DNA of 64,000 nucleotides, from NCBI RefSeq assembly GCF_011605345.1, contig NZ_JAAOXM010000004.1:496001-560000 (forward strand), given 5' to 3'. This DNA comes from Burkholderia sp. D-99 (GTDB lineage Bacteria; Pseudomonadota; Gammaproteobacteria; Burkholderiales; Burkholderiaceae). Numbering within the stretch: position 1 is the first letter of the stretch; each line of letters starts with the position of its first letter. Position numbers and translations under genes: made by a program. Shown one piece after another: positions 55,419-64,000 of the stretch. The notes beneath the pieces are model-generated. The model did not search any database. It saw only the letters and a program-made list of their open reading frames with translations, and had not been told where the DNA came from.

Positions 55419-56648
55419 ATGATCAATGCCAGCCATACCGCACCGCAGCCCGACGGGGATGAGATCGGTGCTTGCCTAGCCCGCATCGACGCGATCGACA
55501 CGACGATACTCGCGCTGCTCAACAGCCGCTGCGAGGAGGCCGCGCATATCGACCGCACGGAGCCGCGCGCCGGGCATCCGTCGCCCCAGGCCTCGTGGGA
55601 GTCGCGGATTCTCGAACGTCTGGGCGTCGAGAACCGCGGCCCGTTGGCGCCCGCTCACTTGAACGAAATCTGGCAGCAGATCTTCAGGTCGTGCCGCGCG
55701 GCACGACAACCGTTCCCTTTGCCTACCGCCTATCTGGGACCTGCCGGAACGTACAGCGAAGACGCCGCCGTGTCGCACTTTGGCATCGGGCAGCCTCGGC
55801 TCCCGTGTGCGACGGTCGACGAGGTCTTCAATGCCGTAATCGCCGGTACCGCTGCGTACGCGGTCGTACCGGTCGAGAACTCGGCGGAAGGCCCCGTGGC
55901 GCGGACGCTGGACCTGATCGAACAGGCAGGCTTGCCGATCACCGGGGAAATCATCCTGCCGGTCGTCCACTGCCTGCTTTGCGTCACCGACAATCTGGAA
56001 GGCGTCCAAAGCGTGCTGGGACACCCGCAGGCTCTGGCGCAATGTCGCCAGTGGCTGGACACACACCTGCCCGGTGTGGAGCGCCGGCCGGTATCCAGTA
56101 ACGCAGCGGCGGCCAACGCGGCGCACGAATCGTCCGCGCAGGCCGCCATCGCCAGCGCGCGTGCGGCGGGCATCTATGGACTCCAGGTGCTTGCCCACGG
56201 GATCCAGGATGACCCGTTCAACAGTACGCGGTTTCTCGTCGTCGGCGCGTCGCCCGGATCGCCAACCGGGCACGACCGTACGCTGGTACTCGCGGAAATC
56301 GCGAACGCGGCGGGCAGTCTCGCGCAGCTGCTTGCGCCACTGGAGCAACGCGGGATCTCGGTGACGCGCATCGAAACCCGGCCGATCCGGGGCGAACTGT
56401 GGAGCTACCGGTTCTATCTTGAACTGGCCGGTCATCCGGAAGACGAACTCATCGCCGCCGCGCTCAGCGAAATGGCGGAGACCTCGACGAGGTTTCTCGT
56501 GCTGGGGTCCTATCCGTGCAACGTAAGCCCTGATGTCGCGCCGACGGCTGGCATCGAACCGAATGCTCGCGACACCCGTGTGCGCGGCGGGAGGGCCCGC
56601 GTGCCCGCCGCCGCGCGGGCACAGGTTGCGGCTCGCAGAGAGACATGA
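55419..56648 (+). CDS. pheA: Prephenate dehydratase with degenerate chorismate mutase domain (P-protein)
   Basis: 409 residues. Residues 14-95 resemble an AroQ chorismate mutase, but the catalytic Lys39 aligns with Glu, the N-terminal Arg11 is not in place, and the Arg51-Glu52 pair reads Trp-Glu-Ser. Residues 103-280 are the prephenate dehydratase: AYLGPAGTYSEDAA, VVPVENSAEGPVARTLDLI and NSTRFLVV, with the essential Thr-Arg-Phe. An ACT domain follows (about 290-370); its two phenylalanine-binding motifs are GSLA and ETRP instead of GALV and ESRP. The product, phenylpyruvate, is the proposed precursor of the next synthetase. The last 35 residues are a basic tail without similarity. It is 36 bases after aroG. 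Confidence 0.9.
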   Translation: MINASHTAPQPDGDEIGACLARIDAIDTTILALLNSRCEEAAHIDRTEPRAGHPSPQASWESRILERLGVENRGPLAPAHLNEIWQQIFRSCRAARQPFPLPTAYLGPAGTYSEDAAVSHFGIGQPRLPCATVDEVFNAVIAGTAAYAVVPVENSAEGPVARTLDLIEQAGLPITGEIILPVVHCLLCVTDNLEGVQSVLGHPQALAQCRQWLDTHLPGVERRPVSSNAAAANAAHESSAQAAIASARAAGIYGLQVLAHGIQDDPFNSTRFLVVGASPGSPTGHDRTLVLAEIANAAGSLAQLLAPLEQRGISVTRIETRPIRGELWSYRFYLELAGHPEDELIAAALSEMAETSTRFLVLGSYPCNVSPDVAPTAGIEPNARDTRVRGGRARVPAAARAQVAARRET

Positions 56649-56649
56649 C

Positions 56650-57288
56650 GTGAACTCGATCCCGGCAAGCGCATCCGTGCACGCACACTCCGATCCGTCA
56701 TCCACCGACAGCCGAACGGGGGACGATCCGGCACGCATCGCGCTCATTGGCATGATGGGTGTGGGAAAAACGGCTGTCGGACGGCAGCTAGCGGCAATGC
56801 TGAAGTTTCCGTATGTGGACTCTGACCGCGTTGTCGAGGCCAGGACAAACTGGACCGTGGCGGAGTTGTTCGCGCACGACGGGGAAGCTGCGTTCCGTGC
56901 GATGGAGGCCGGTGTCGTCGACGAACTCACGCGGTGGCCACGGGCTGTTATTGCCACGGGTGGCGGAGCCATCCTGGATACACACACACGTCTTGTGTTG
57001 ACCAGTCGGACGCGAGTCGTCTGGCTAAGGGCGGAACCCGAGGAACTCTTGCGCAGGATGTCGGACGACTCGCAACGCCCGTTGTTGCGTCACGGCGACC
57101 GGCTGCAGGCATTGCTCGAACTGAGTGCACAGCGCGCCCCGCTCTACCGGCAATGTGCGCACGTGCAGGTCGACACGGATGGAAAAACCGTGGCCGAAGT
57201 CGTCGCAGACATTCTCGGTCATTTGAGCCCGAGCCATTTGAATCGCGAAACCGGTCGCGACGCCGTAACCCATGCAGGTCCGTCATGA
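56650..57288 (+). CDS. aroK: Shikimate kinase
   Basis: 212 residues from a GTG one base after the pheA stop; a frame extending to 56533 overlaps pheA and was not used. After a 35-residue leader, LIGMMGVGKTAVGRQLA is the Walker A loop, YVDSDRVVEA holds the shikimate-binding Asp, ATGGGAILD is the glycine-rich shikimate site, and SQRPLL is in the lid. It phosphorylates shikimate at the 3-OH. Translational coupling to pheA shows that this is a cluster-specific copy rather than the housekeeping aroKB locus. Confidence 0.92.
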   Translation: MNSIPASASVHAHSDPSSTDSRTGDDPARIALIGMMGVGKTAVGRQLAAMLKFPYVDSDRVVEARTNWTVAELFAHDGEAAFRAMEAGVVDELTRWPRAVIATGGGAILDTHTRLVLTSRTRVVWLRAEPEELLRRMSDDSQRPLLRHGDRLQALLELSAQRAPLYRQCAHVQVDTDGKTVAEVVADILGHLSPSHLNRETGRDAVTHAGPS

Positions 57289-57554
57289 TCTGCGCGCGGT
57301 CGCACACGCCATCGCAGCAATGATTTCATGCGCGTCGGGCTGAAGAGACCGGACCGGGCAACGCCCGCCCGATCCAGATTCACGCTTCGAGCACATGAAA
57401 CATGCGGATATCGGCTCACGCGGCAAGGTTCGACCCATTGAGCCTTTGATCGCGTAAGCCCAATCATTTTTTGGATAGGTTTGCAAGAAACGATACGTAT
57501 TCCTTAATTATTAACAAATATCGAACCCCGATACATTGTTTGGAGGGCTACACC
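57289..57554. other. Gap between aroK and the synthetase gene
   Basis: 266 bases. The last 80 are AT-rich (TTAATTATTAACAAATATC region at about 57500), suggesting an internal promoter for the synthetase gene. GGAGGG at 57542-57547 is the ribosome binding site for the GTG at 57555. No gene was found in it. Confidence 0.5.
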
Positions 57555-60365
57555 GTGTCAACCCTGATTCCGGAATCTCCCGTTCTCGAGAAGTCCCGTG
57601 CGTATCGTCCCCAATCAATGAGCGTTGTCGACCTGTTGTGGCGGGCTGCACACCGATACCCCAGCTCGGGGTTACGGTTCATCGCCAGTGTTCCCGGCGA
57701 GGAGGACTTGTTCGTCACGTACGCCGCGTTGCTCAACGAGGCACGGAACATCGCCTCCGCGCTGCGCCTTCTCGGGCGCCGGCCCGGCGACAAGATCGTG
57801 CTCGTGCTCGATGACGCGCGAGATTTCATCCCCGCGTTCTGGGCATGCCTCCTGGGCGGCCAGATTCCATGCCCGCTCGCCCCGATCCGCAATGATCCGG
57901 CTCGCTGGGAACGGACGATCGAGCATGTCTGCACGTTGCTGGACGATCCGCTGCTGATCACGACCGAGGCGCTTGAAGGCTACCTGCCGGACGATTCGCT
58001 GGTCGTGACGCTCGACACCTTGCGCCACACGCTGCAGGGATTCAACCACGCGCCCGCGCATGAGGCATTCCCCGACGACCCCGCCGTATTCGTGCTGACA
58101 TCCGGCTCGACCGGCAATTCGAAGGCGGTGGTACTCACCCACGGCAACCTGCTTGCGTCGATGGCCGGCAAGAACGAGCGCCAGCGGCTGAGCGCGTCGG
58201 ACGTCACCCTCAACTGGATCTCGTTCGAACACGTCGCCGCGCTGCTCGAGGCACACCTGTTGCCGCTCTATGTTGGCGCCCAGCAGGTGCACGTGGATTC
58301 GGGCACGATCATCGCCAACCCGCTGGTATTCCTCGATCTGGTCAGTTGCTACCGCGTATCGATGACCTTCGCGCCCAATTTCCTGTTTGGACAGATCAAT
58401 GCGGCACTCCGATCTGCCAGCCCGGGCGCACTGCAATCGAGTTCCGTCGACCTGTCCAGCCTGCGGCACATCGTATCCGGCGGCGAAGCGACCGTTGTCG
58501 ACACCGGCCGGCGATTCCTCGAGCTGCTGGCGCCGTTCGGGCTGTCGCCGCACGCGCTGTGGCCGGCCTTCGGCATGAGCGAAACCTGCGCCGGGTCGAT
58601 ATATTCGCGCGAGTTTCCGGCGGCGGACACGTCGCGCGAATTTGCCGGCCTGGGTACGCCGATCGCGGGGCTGCAGATGCGCATCGCGGACGAAGAAGGC
58701 GTAGCCGTTCCAGATGGCGAGCCCGGAGAGCTGCAATTGCGCGGCGCGATGGTCTTCAGCCAGTACTACCGGAACGAAGAAGCGACGCGCGCAGCCTTCA
58801 CCCTGGACGGATGGTTTCGCACCGGGGATCTCGGGCGTGTCGAGCACGGAAAACTTCATCTGGTCGGCCGCAGCAAGGACAGCATCATCGTCAGCGGCGC
58901 GAACTACTTCAGCCACGAGCTTGAAACGACCGTCGAACAGCTCGACGGCATCGAACGCTCGTTTGTCGCGGCTTTTCCGACCCGTCCGAAAGGTGTCGAT
59001 ACCGAGCAGCTGGTCGTCGCGTTCGCCACGTCGATCCCGGCGGACGACGAGGCGCGGCTTCATCAGCTATGTATTGCCGTGCGCAACACCACGATCCTCC
59101 AGTGGGGCTTCCGGCCGACGCTGATTCTGCCGCTGCCCAAGCACGCGTTTCCCAAGACCAGTCTCGGGAAGGTCCAGCGGGCCACACTGCGCAAGCGCCT
59201 GGAGGCGGGTGAATTCGCCACCGAGATTGCGCACATGGCGGAGGTGACAAGCCGGCAAACGGGCGGATACGTGGCGCCGGAGGGCGCGACCGAGACGGCG
59301 CTGGTCGAGATTTTCGCCAACCTGTTTTCGCTCGAGCGCACCTCGGTGAGTGCAACGGCGAGCTTTTTCGACCTCGGCGGGACGTCGCTCGACATCCTCA
59401 AGCTCCAGCAGGCGATCGACCGCCGCTTCGACGGGACGCTGAAGATCTCGTTGTCCATGATCCTGCAGAATCCCAGCGCCCGCCGGCTGGCCGCACGTCT
59501 CGATCCAGCACGCGCAACGAACGCCACCTATGACCCGATCGTTCCGCTGCAGACCACCGGCACCAAGACGCCGCTGTTCTGCATTCACCCTGGTGTCGGC
59601 GAAGTCCTCGTGTTCGTCAACCTGGCGAACTATTTCGTCAACGACCGTCCGTTCTACGCGCTTCGCGCTCGCGGCTTCAATCCCGGCGAGCCCTACTTCG
59701 GGTCGTTCGACGAGCTGGTCAAAACCTATGTCGACGCGATTCGCGCGCGTCAGCCCCATGGCCCTTACGCGATAGCAGGCTACTCGTACGGCGGCGCCGT
59801 GACCTTGCCTGTCGCCAGGCTGCTCGAGTCGCAGGGAGAACGCGTGGCCTTTGTCGGCAGCATCGATGCGCCCCCGCTCATCCGGCACCCTCGCGGCAAG
59901 GTCGATGCCGTCGAGAGCGCCGTCATGCTCGCCTTCTTCCTGTCGCTGATCGACACCGAGCAGATGGAGACGTTGCCGGCGCAACTGCGCGCGATCGAAG
60001 ATCGTCAGGATATCCATGAATATCTGTACGGCATCGCGCCACGGGATCGCCTCGCCGAGCTCGGGCTCGACCTGCCGGGCTTCACCGCGTGGTCGAAGCT
60101 TGCCCTGGCGCTATCCGACATGGGTCATGCGTACGTGCCGTCGGGCACGATCGAATCGGCCACGGTGTTTTATGCGGACCCACTGTGGGGCGCCAAGCAG
60201 GATTACCTGGATCGGGAACTCCGGCGCTGGGACGAATTTACGCGGGCGCCAAACCGCTACATCGAGGTGACCGGCGAGCATCACACGATCCTCGATCCGC
60301 GGCACGTGACGGCGTTCCAGGCGACGCTGCGCGCGGAAATCGACCTCGCGCTGAACGGCCTGTAA
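57555..60365 (+). CDS. A-T-TE single-module synthetase (RalA/atromentin synthetase-like)
   Basis: 936 residues from GTG, with GGAGGG eight bases upstream. Adenylation domain, about 25-555: VLTSGSTGNSK (A3, 180-190), FGMSETCAGS (A5), GWFRTGDLG (A7) and KTSLGKVQR with Lys539 (A10). The region of A4 reads WISFEHVAALLEAH, lacking the Asp that binds the amino group in amino acid-activating domains. Carrier domain, about 575-650: DLGGTSLD with Ser611. Thioesterase, about 672-930: GYSYGG with Ser744, an Asp near 875 and His909/910. No condensation domain is present. This architecture and length match RalA and fungal atromentin-type synthetases, which self-condense two aryl-pyruvates. Phenylpyruvate use is inferred from the adjacent pheA. 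Confidence 0.85.
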   Translation: MSTLIPESPVLEKSRAYRPQSMSVVDLLWRAAHRYPSSGLRFIASVPGEEDLFVTYAALLNEARNIASALRLLGRRPGDKIVLVLDDARDFIPAFWACLLGGQIPCPLAPIRNDPARWERTIEHVCTLLDDPLLITTEALEGYLPDDSLVVTLDTLRHTLQGFNHAPAHEAFPDDPAVFVLTSGSTGNSKAVVLTHGNLLASMAGKNERQRLSASDVTLNWISFEHVAALLEAHLLPLYVGAQQVHVDSGTIIANPLVFLDLVSCYRVSMTFAPNFLFGQINAALRSASPGALQSSSVDLSSLRHIVSGGEATVVDTGRRFLELLAPFGLSPHALWPAFGMSETCAGSIYSREFPAADTSREFAGLGTPIAGLQMRIADEEGVAVPDGEPGELQLRGAMVFSQYYRNEEATRAAFTLDGWFRTGDLGRVEHGKLHLVGRSKDSIIVSGANYFSHELETTVEQLDGIERSFVAAFPTRPKGVDTEQLVVAFATSIPADDEARLHQLCIAVRNTTILQWGFRPTLILPLPKHAFPKTSLGKVQRATLRKRLEAGEFATEIAHMAEVTSRQTGGYVAPEGATETALVEIFANLFSLERTSVSATASFFDLGGTSLDILKLQQAIDRRFDGTLKISLSMILQNPSARRLAARLDPARATNATYDPIVPLQTTGTKTPLFCIHPGVGEVLVFVNLANYFVNDRPFYALRARGFNPGEPYFGSFDELVKTYVDAIRARQPHGPYAIAGYSYGGAVTLPVARLLESQGERVAFVGSIDAPPLIRHPRGKVDAVESAVMLAFFLSLIDTEQMETLPAQLRAIEDRQDIHEYLYGIAPRDRLAELGLDLPGFTAWSKLALALSDMGHAYVPSGTIESATVFYADPLWGAKQDYLDRELRRWDEFTRAPNRYIEVTGEHHTILDPRHVTAFQATLRAEIDLALNGL

Positions 60366-60384
60366 CGCCGCACCGGAGACAGAC

Positions 60385-61251
60385 ATGACAACGACCGTCC
60401 GGCAGTTGAGCGTCAACGACGTCGACCTTGACTATGTGGATCAGGGTGCGGGCAACACGATTCTATTCGTGCACGGCTACATTTCGGATCACCGCGTATG
60501 GGACGCCCAGCAGCAGACGATTCCCGCCGGTTATCGCTACATTGCGCCTTCACAGCGCTACTTCGGCACCCGGCCGTGGCAGGACGAAGGCGACCGCTTT
60601 TCGTTCGCGACGCACGTCGACGACCTTGCCGCCTTCGTCCATCGCCTGGACGTGGCGCCGGTGCACGTGGTCGGATGGTCGTACGGCGCGGCGCTGGCGC
60701 TGGCGCTCGCCGTGAGGCACCCGGATTGCGTACGCAGTCTCTTTGCCTATGAACCGGGCAGCGTGACCTTCGTCACCGATCCCGACGACATCCGCATCCT
60801 CGCCGACGACCGTGCCGACATGGTGACGCCCGCCGTGGCAGCACAAGGGCGCGGCGACCTTCGTGACGCGCTGCGCCAGGTGTTCGACCACGCGAATGGA
60901 CGTACCGGCCTGTTCGATACGCTGGCCCCGGCGACACGTTCTGCATTCCTTGACAACGCCCGGACCATCCCTCTGCTGTTCCGCTCGCCGCCGCCGCTCC
61001 CCATCACCGATATCGAGCTCGGCCAGATCAGGGTGCCGGTGGCCATTGCAAGGGGTGAGCTGACCCGCACGTTCTATCGGGTCGTCGCGCAAACCGCCGG
61101 CCGCTTGATTCCCGACGCACGTCTCGTTGTCCTGCGTGACGGCATGCACGCGGCACCGGTTCTCACACCTGAACGGTTCAACGAAGCGTTCCTTGCCTTT
61201 CACCGCGACATCGACGCCTGGCCGACATCTCCGGTACGGGCACCCGCTTGA
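60385..61251 (+). CDS. Alpha/beta hydrolase in the biosynthetic cluster
   Basis: 288 residues, 19 bases after the synthetase gene. FVHGYISDHRVWD is the oxyanion loop, VVGWSYGAALALALA is the nucleophile elbow with Ser, and the C-terminal DGMHAAPVLTPERFNEAF gives the His. The acidic residue position reads RGELT, where Glu may replace Asp. It could act as a tailoring hydrolase or lactone-opening enzyme on the cluster product, or as an editing thioesterase for the synthetase. Confidence 0.88.
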   Translation: MTTTVRQLSVNDVDLDYVDQGAGNTILFVHGYISDHRVWDAQQQTIPAGYRYIAPSQRYFGTRPWQDEGDRFSFATHVDDLAAFVHRLDVAPVHVVGWSYGAALALALAVRHPDCVRSLFAYEPGSVTFVTDPDDIRILADDRADMVTPAVAAQGRGDLRDALRQVFDHANGRTGLFDTLAPATRSAFLDNARTIPLLFRSPPPLPITDIELGQIRVPVAIARGELTRTFYRVVAQTAGRLIPDARLVVLRDGMHAAPVLTPERFNEAFLAFHRDIDAWPTSPVRAPA

Positions 61252-61311
61252 ATACCCGCACGTCATGCACGTTACGTACGTGTTGCACGACCCCCAGGGC
61301 CTTTTGAACCA

Positions 61312-62733
61312 ATGGATAACCCAATCATGAATGCACCCGACGAAAAGCGTACCCAGAAATGGGTCCTCACGCTGACATCCATCGCCGCATTGATGGCCAT
61401 GCTCGATTCGATGGTCGTTGCGACCGCGTCGAACGCCATCCGTGCAGACCTCCATGCATCGATCGGCGCGCTCCAATGGACGATGAACGCCTACAACCTG
61501 AGTATCGCCGCGCTGCTGCTCAGCGGCGCGGCACTCGGCGACCGCTTCGGGCGGCGGCGCATTTTCGTCCTCGGACTGTTGCTGTTCGTCCTGGCCTCGG
61601 CAGCCTGCGCGTTGTCGCGAAGCGCGCAATGGCTGATCGTGGCCCGCATCGTACAGGGCGCGGGGGCAGCGCTGATCACGCCACTGGCGCTCGCACTGCT
61701 GAGCGCGGCGTATCCGCCCGAGCATCGCGGCAAGGCACTTGGCCTGTTCAGCGGCATCATGGGTCTTGCGCTCATTATCGGCCCGGTGCTCGGCGGTGCC
61801 ATTGCCGGAAACGCCGCCTGGCAGTGGATCTTCTGGCTCAACGTACCGATCGGACTGGCCCTCATCCCGCTCGTGCAGCGCCACATCCCCGAGAGTTTCG
61901 GCCCCAACGTCGCGATTGATGCCCCGGGTGCGCTGCTGGTCATGGGCGCGGCGCTTGGGCTGGTCTGGGGCCTGACACGTGGAAGCGCCGTCGGTTGGTC
62001 AAGTACTGAAGTTGTCACCGCGCTCGCCGCAGGGTTCGTACTGGCGGTCGGATTCATCTACCAGGAATCTCGCACGGCCCAACCAATGGTGCCGTTGCGC
62101 TTCTTTCGCTCACGAGCGTTTTCTTCCGGTATCGGCGCAAGCTTCCTGTTCTATGCGGGCATGTACGGCGTCGTGTTCTTCCTGCCGCAATTCTTCCAGT
62201 TCGCCCAGGGCGAAGGGCCTTTCGGCGCGGGGCTGCGTCTGTTGCCGTGGACGGCGACGCTCTTCGTCGTCGCTCCCGTGGCAGGCAACATTGTCGACAA
62301 GATCGGCGAGCGCCCGCTGATGCTCGTCGGGTTGTTACTGCAGGCGCTTGGCTTCGCGTGGATCGCGTGGGAAGCCAGCCCCGACGTTCCCTATACGCAC
62401 CTGATCGTGCCGCTGGTGCTGGCCGGCGCCGGCGTTTCGATGGCAGGCCCCGCCGCGCAGAAGGCGGTACTGGGTGCGGTGACGGTCAAGGAAATCGGCA
62501 AGGCGTCGGGGATATTCAACATGTTCCGGATTCTCGGAGGCGCGTCCGGGATCGCCATCGCAGTCGTCGGATTCTCCAGCGCCGGCAGCCTCGGTTCCGC
62601 CAGGGAATTCACGCTCGGGTTCGTCTACGCGATGGCCATTGCAGCCATCCTCTCGCTTGCCGCCGTCGTCGCGTCCGCGTGGCAACCGGCCCGCGTCGCG
62701 GTCACCCAGGATCCGGCCGACGCAAAAATCTGA
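61312..62733 (+). CDS. MFS exporter, DHA2 (EmrB/QacA-like) family
   Basis: 473 residues with about 14 membrane helices. LDSMVVATASNAIR is the first-helix motif, LSGAALGDRFGRRRIFV is motif A, RIVQGAGAALI is motif B, and GIMGLALIIGPVLGGAIAG is the antiporter motif C. It is the last gene of the cluster and probably exports the product or gives self-resistance. A second in-frame ATG is at 61327; neither start has a strong ribosome binding site. A stem-loop follows 24 bases after the stop. Confidence 0.92.
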   Translation: MDNPIMNAPDEKRTQKWVLTLTSIAALMAMLDSMVVATASNAIRADLHASIGALQWTMNAYNLSIAALLLSGAALGDRFGRRRIFVLGLLLFVLASAACALSRSAQWLIVARIVQGAGAALITPLALALLSAAYPPEHRGKALGLFSGIMGLALIIGPVLGGAIAGNAAWQWIFWLNVPIGLALIPLVQRHIPESFGPNVAIDAPGALLVMGAALGLVWGLTRGSAVGWSSTEVVTALAAGFVLAVGFIYQESRTAQPMVPLRFFRSRAFSSGIGASFLFYAGMYGVVFFLPQFFQFAQGEGPFGAGLRLLPWTATLFVVAPVAGNIVDKIGERPLMLVGLLLQALGFAWIAWEASPDVPYTHLIVPLVLAGAGVSMAGPAAQKAVLGAVTVKEIGKASGIFNMFRILGGASGIAIAVVGFSSAGSLGSAREFTLGFVYAMAIAAILSLAAVVASAWQPARVAVTQDPADAKI

Positions 62734-63590
62734 GGACACTGCACCACGTCTCGCCTCGGGGGCAGCAGTTGCCTGAACTGCTCCCCCGCAAAATCCGGCG
62801 AGATCCGACTGAATCCAAGGCCGTTCATCTCCGCACCCTTCCACCCGGTACGGCGTCTTTTTGTATGTCGACATCATCGCCGTCACGCCAAACGCGTTCA
62901 TCGCCCAGCGAATGCCTAGGGAAAATCCGGAGACATCCTTACAGCGATTTATCTGATGATTCACGGAAGCGTCATGTTTCGGCGATCCAGTCGTCCGCCA
63001 GGCTTTCAATTCGCGTCACGAAACCGATGCCGCCTCGCGGCCATCACGATGACCGCGGTCTGAAACGGCAGTCGCTGGCAAATCGTCAGGCGCTCAATAC
63101 TTTCAACAACCCGGTCGAGAGTAATCGTGAGATTCCGTGGCCCGCTGGTGCGGTGGAGACGAGGCGACGCGCGAAACCTGCGCGCCGCGATCGCGTCCTC
63201 CGACGACAGTGACGGCTGGCAAAGCCCTCGCCTGCATCTGTCGATCTACACCATCCTGTCCTGTCGTTCCGTTCGCCGCCACAACGCCGTCGCCGCGCGT
63301 GCCTACGTCGCGATCCATACCGACGACGTGGCATCGCTGCTGCCTTAGCGCGCCGCCCCTTTCCCTCTATCCGTTCGACCTGATCGCCGTGTCGCCAGAC
63401 CGGTGACGGGTTCGGCTCGCGCTTCGTTTCCGCGCGATCCCTCTCGCAATCGAACGGACTCCTCATCGTTGCGTATCGCGCTCGCTCACCGCGAGCGGCG
63501 ATCACGCACGCCCGCTTCATCCGATGAACCATCGCGCCCCGACCCGCGCATCGCGGATCGACACGCGCACCGAAAATGGAAGACTTCGTC
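62734..63590. other. Intergenic region before the potF-like gene
   Basis: 857 bases. It contains the hairpin at 62758-62787 and must contain the promoter of the binding-protein gene. Several short ORFs are open on both strands between 62800 and 63600 but none has a recognisable domain, signal or ribosome binding site; some may be decayed coding sequence. Confidence 0.5.
62758..62787 (+). terminator. Hairpin at the end of the biosynthetic cluster
   Basis: A 12-base-pair stem (GGGGG and AGCAGTT paired with AACTGCT and CCCCC, one bulged C) with a 5-base loop, 24 bases after the exporter stop. It has no U-tract but is the strongest stem-loop at any operon end seen here. Confidence 0.5.
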
Positions 63591-64000
63591 ATGCGAATCC
63601 ACACGCTTCACCGTGCCATTGCAACCGCCGCCATCCTGTCGGCCGCCGCGTCCGCCGGCACGACCGCCCATGCGGCCGGTGAACTGAACATCTACAACTG
63701 GTCCGACTACATCGCACCGGACACGATCCCGAACTTCCAGAAGCAGACGGGCCTCCATGTCCGCTACGACAACTACGACAGCGACGACACGCTGCAGGCG
63801 AAACTGCTGTCGGGGAATTCCGGCTACGACATCGTCGTGCCGACGTCGAACTACATGGCCAAGCAGATTCAGGCGAGCGTCTACCAGCCGCTCGACAAGT
63901 CGAAGCTGCCGAACCTGTCGAACCTCGATCCGCTGCTGATGAAGATGGTCGCCGACGCCGACCCCGGCAACCAGTACGGCGTGCCCTGGGCCTACGGCAC
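63591..64000 (+). CDS. Polyamine ABC transporter periplasmic binding protein (partial, PotF-like)
   Basis: The first 136 residues, open to the window edge. A signal peptide ends at AHA. The mature N-terminus GELNIYNWSDYIAPDTIPNFQKQTG is the start of PotF/PotD proteins, with the Trp-Ser-Asp-Tyr residues that line the polyamine site, then YDSDDTLQAKLLSGNSGYDIVVPTSNYMAKQI. GGAAGA precedes the ATG. PotF binds putrescine and delivers it to the PotGHI importer, whose genes would lie to the right. Confidence 0.92.
   Translation, partial: MRIHTLHRAIATAAILSAAASAGTTAHAAGELNIYNWSDYIAPDTIPNFQKQTGLHVRYDNYDSDDTLQAKLLSGNSGYDIVVPTSNYMAKQIQASVYQPLDKSKLPNLSNLDPLLMKMVADADPGNQYGVPWAYG

Noticed and set aside
57471..57554. 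Upstream ATG start for the A-T-TE synthetase
   Set aside because: It would add 28 residues without similarity, while the GTG at 57555 has a strong ribosome binding site at the right distance.
62335..63009. Minus-strand ORF overlapping the exporter end, with a plausible-looking central stretch around 62760-62960
   Set aside because: Most of it lies antisense to the exporter gene. The non-overlapping part shows no recognisable family or ribosome binding site; it may be decayed sequence but cannot be supported.
63127..63348. 73-codon plus-strand ORF before the potF-like gene
   Set aside because: No domain, signal peptide or ribosome binding site; similar ORFs are open on the other strand over the same bases.

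Overview
The window is GC-rich with dense, long ORFs, and its gene families (SfnB/SfnR-type organosulfur genes, M81 peptidase, PuuP-like permease) fit a Burkholderia, probably cepacia-complex, on a secondary replicon. This is inferred from codon bias and gene content only; there is no rRNA or tRNA to anchor it, and no intact insertion sequence, CRISPR array or prophage was seen.

Layout. (1) 1-8.6 kb: a partial hydrolase, an FlxA-like protein with a sigma-28-like promoter, a small membrane ORF, a zinc-ribbon methyltransferase, and two secreted glycosidase lipoproteins (GH2 and GH92) suited to N-glycan or mannan breakdown. (2) 8.6-17.3 kb: a beta-propeller protein, an MlrC-like M81 protein, and an amine or omega-amino-acid catabolic set (permease, class III aminotransferase, aldehyde dehydrogenase) divergent from an AraC regulator. 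(3) 17.6-22.1 kb: a large protein fusing a degenerate alpha/beta-hydrolase to PEP-synthase-like ATP-grasp and phosphohistidine domains, a block of hexanucleotide tandem repeats, and a MarR-GNAT fusion with two palindromic operators. (4) 22.4-34.6 kb, all minus strand: an organosulfur uptake and desulfurisation locus with three FMN-dependent monooxygenases, a fragment of a fourth, a TonB-dependent receptor with its own TonB-ExbB-ExbD-ExbD set, and an ABC importer. (5) 35.0-53.6 kb: MFS and GNAT genes and a second organosulfur locus of two divergent operons (SfnB-like oxidoreductase plus peptide-type ABC importer; receptor plus five luciferase-like oxidoreductases). They share an intergenic region with two back-to-back sigma-54 promoters and two palindromic enhancer-like sites, and a sigma-54 activator closes the locus.

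(6) 54.3-62.7 kb: the most interesting part. An AT-rich leader precedes DAHP synthase, prephenate dehydratase and shikimate kinase genes, then an A-T-TE synthetase, a hydrolase and an exporter. The order suggests a compact pathway that overproduces phenylpyruvate and condenses it into a furanone-, quinone- or butenolide-type product, by analogy with the ralfuranone and atromentin synthetases. The DAHP synthase and the ACT domain of the dehydratase carry changes at known feedback-control positions, and the chorismate mutase domain looks degenerate. (7) The window ends in the start of a PotF-like polyamine-binding protein.
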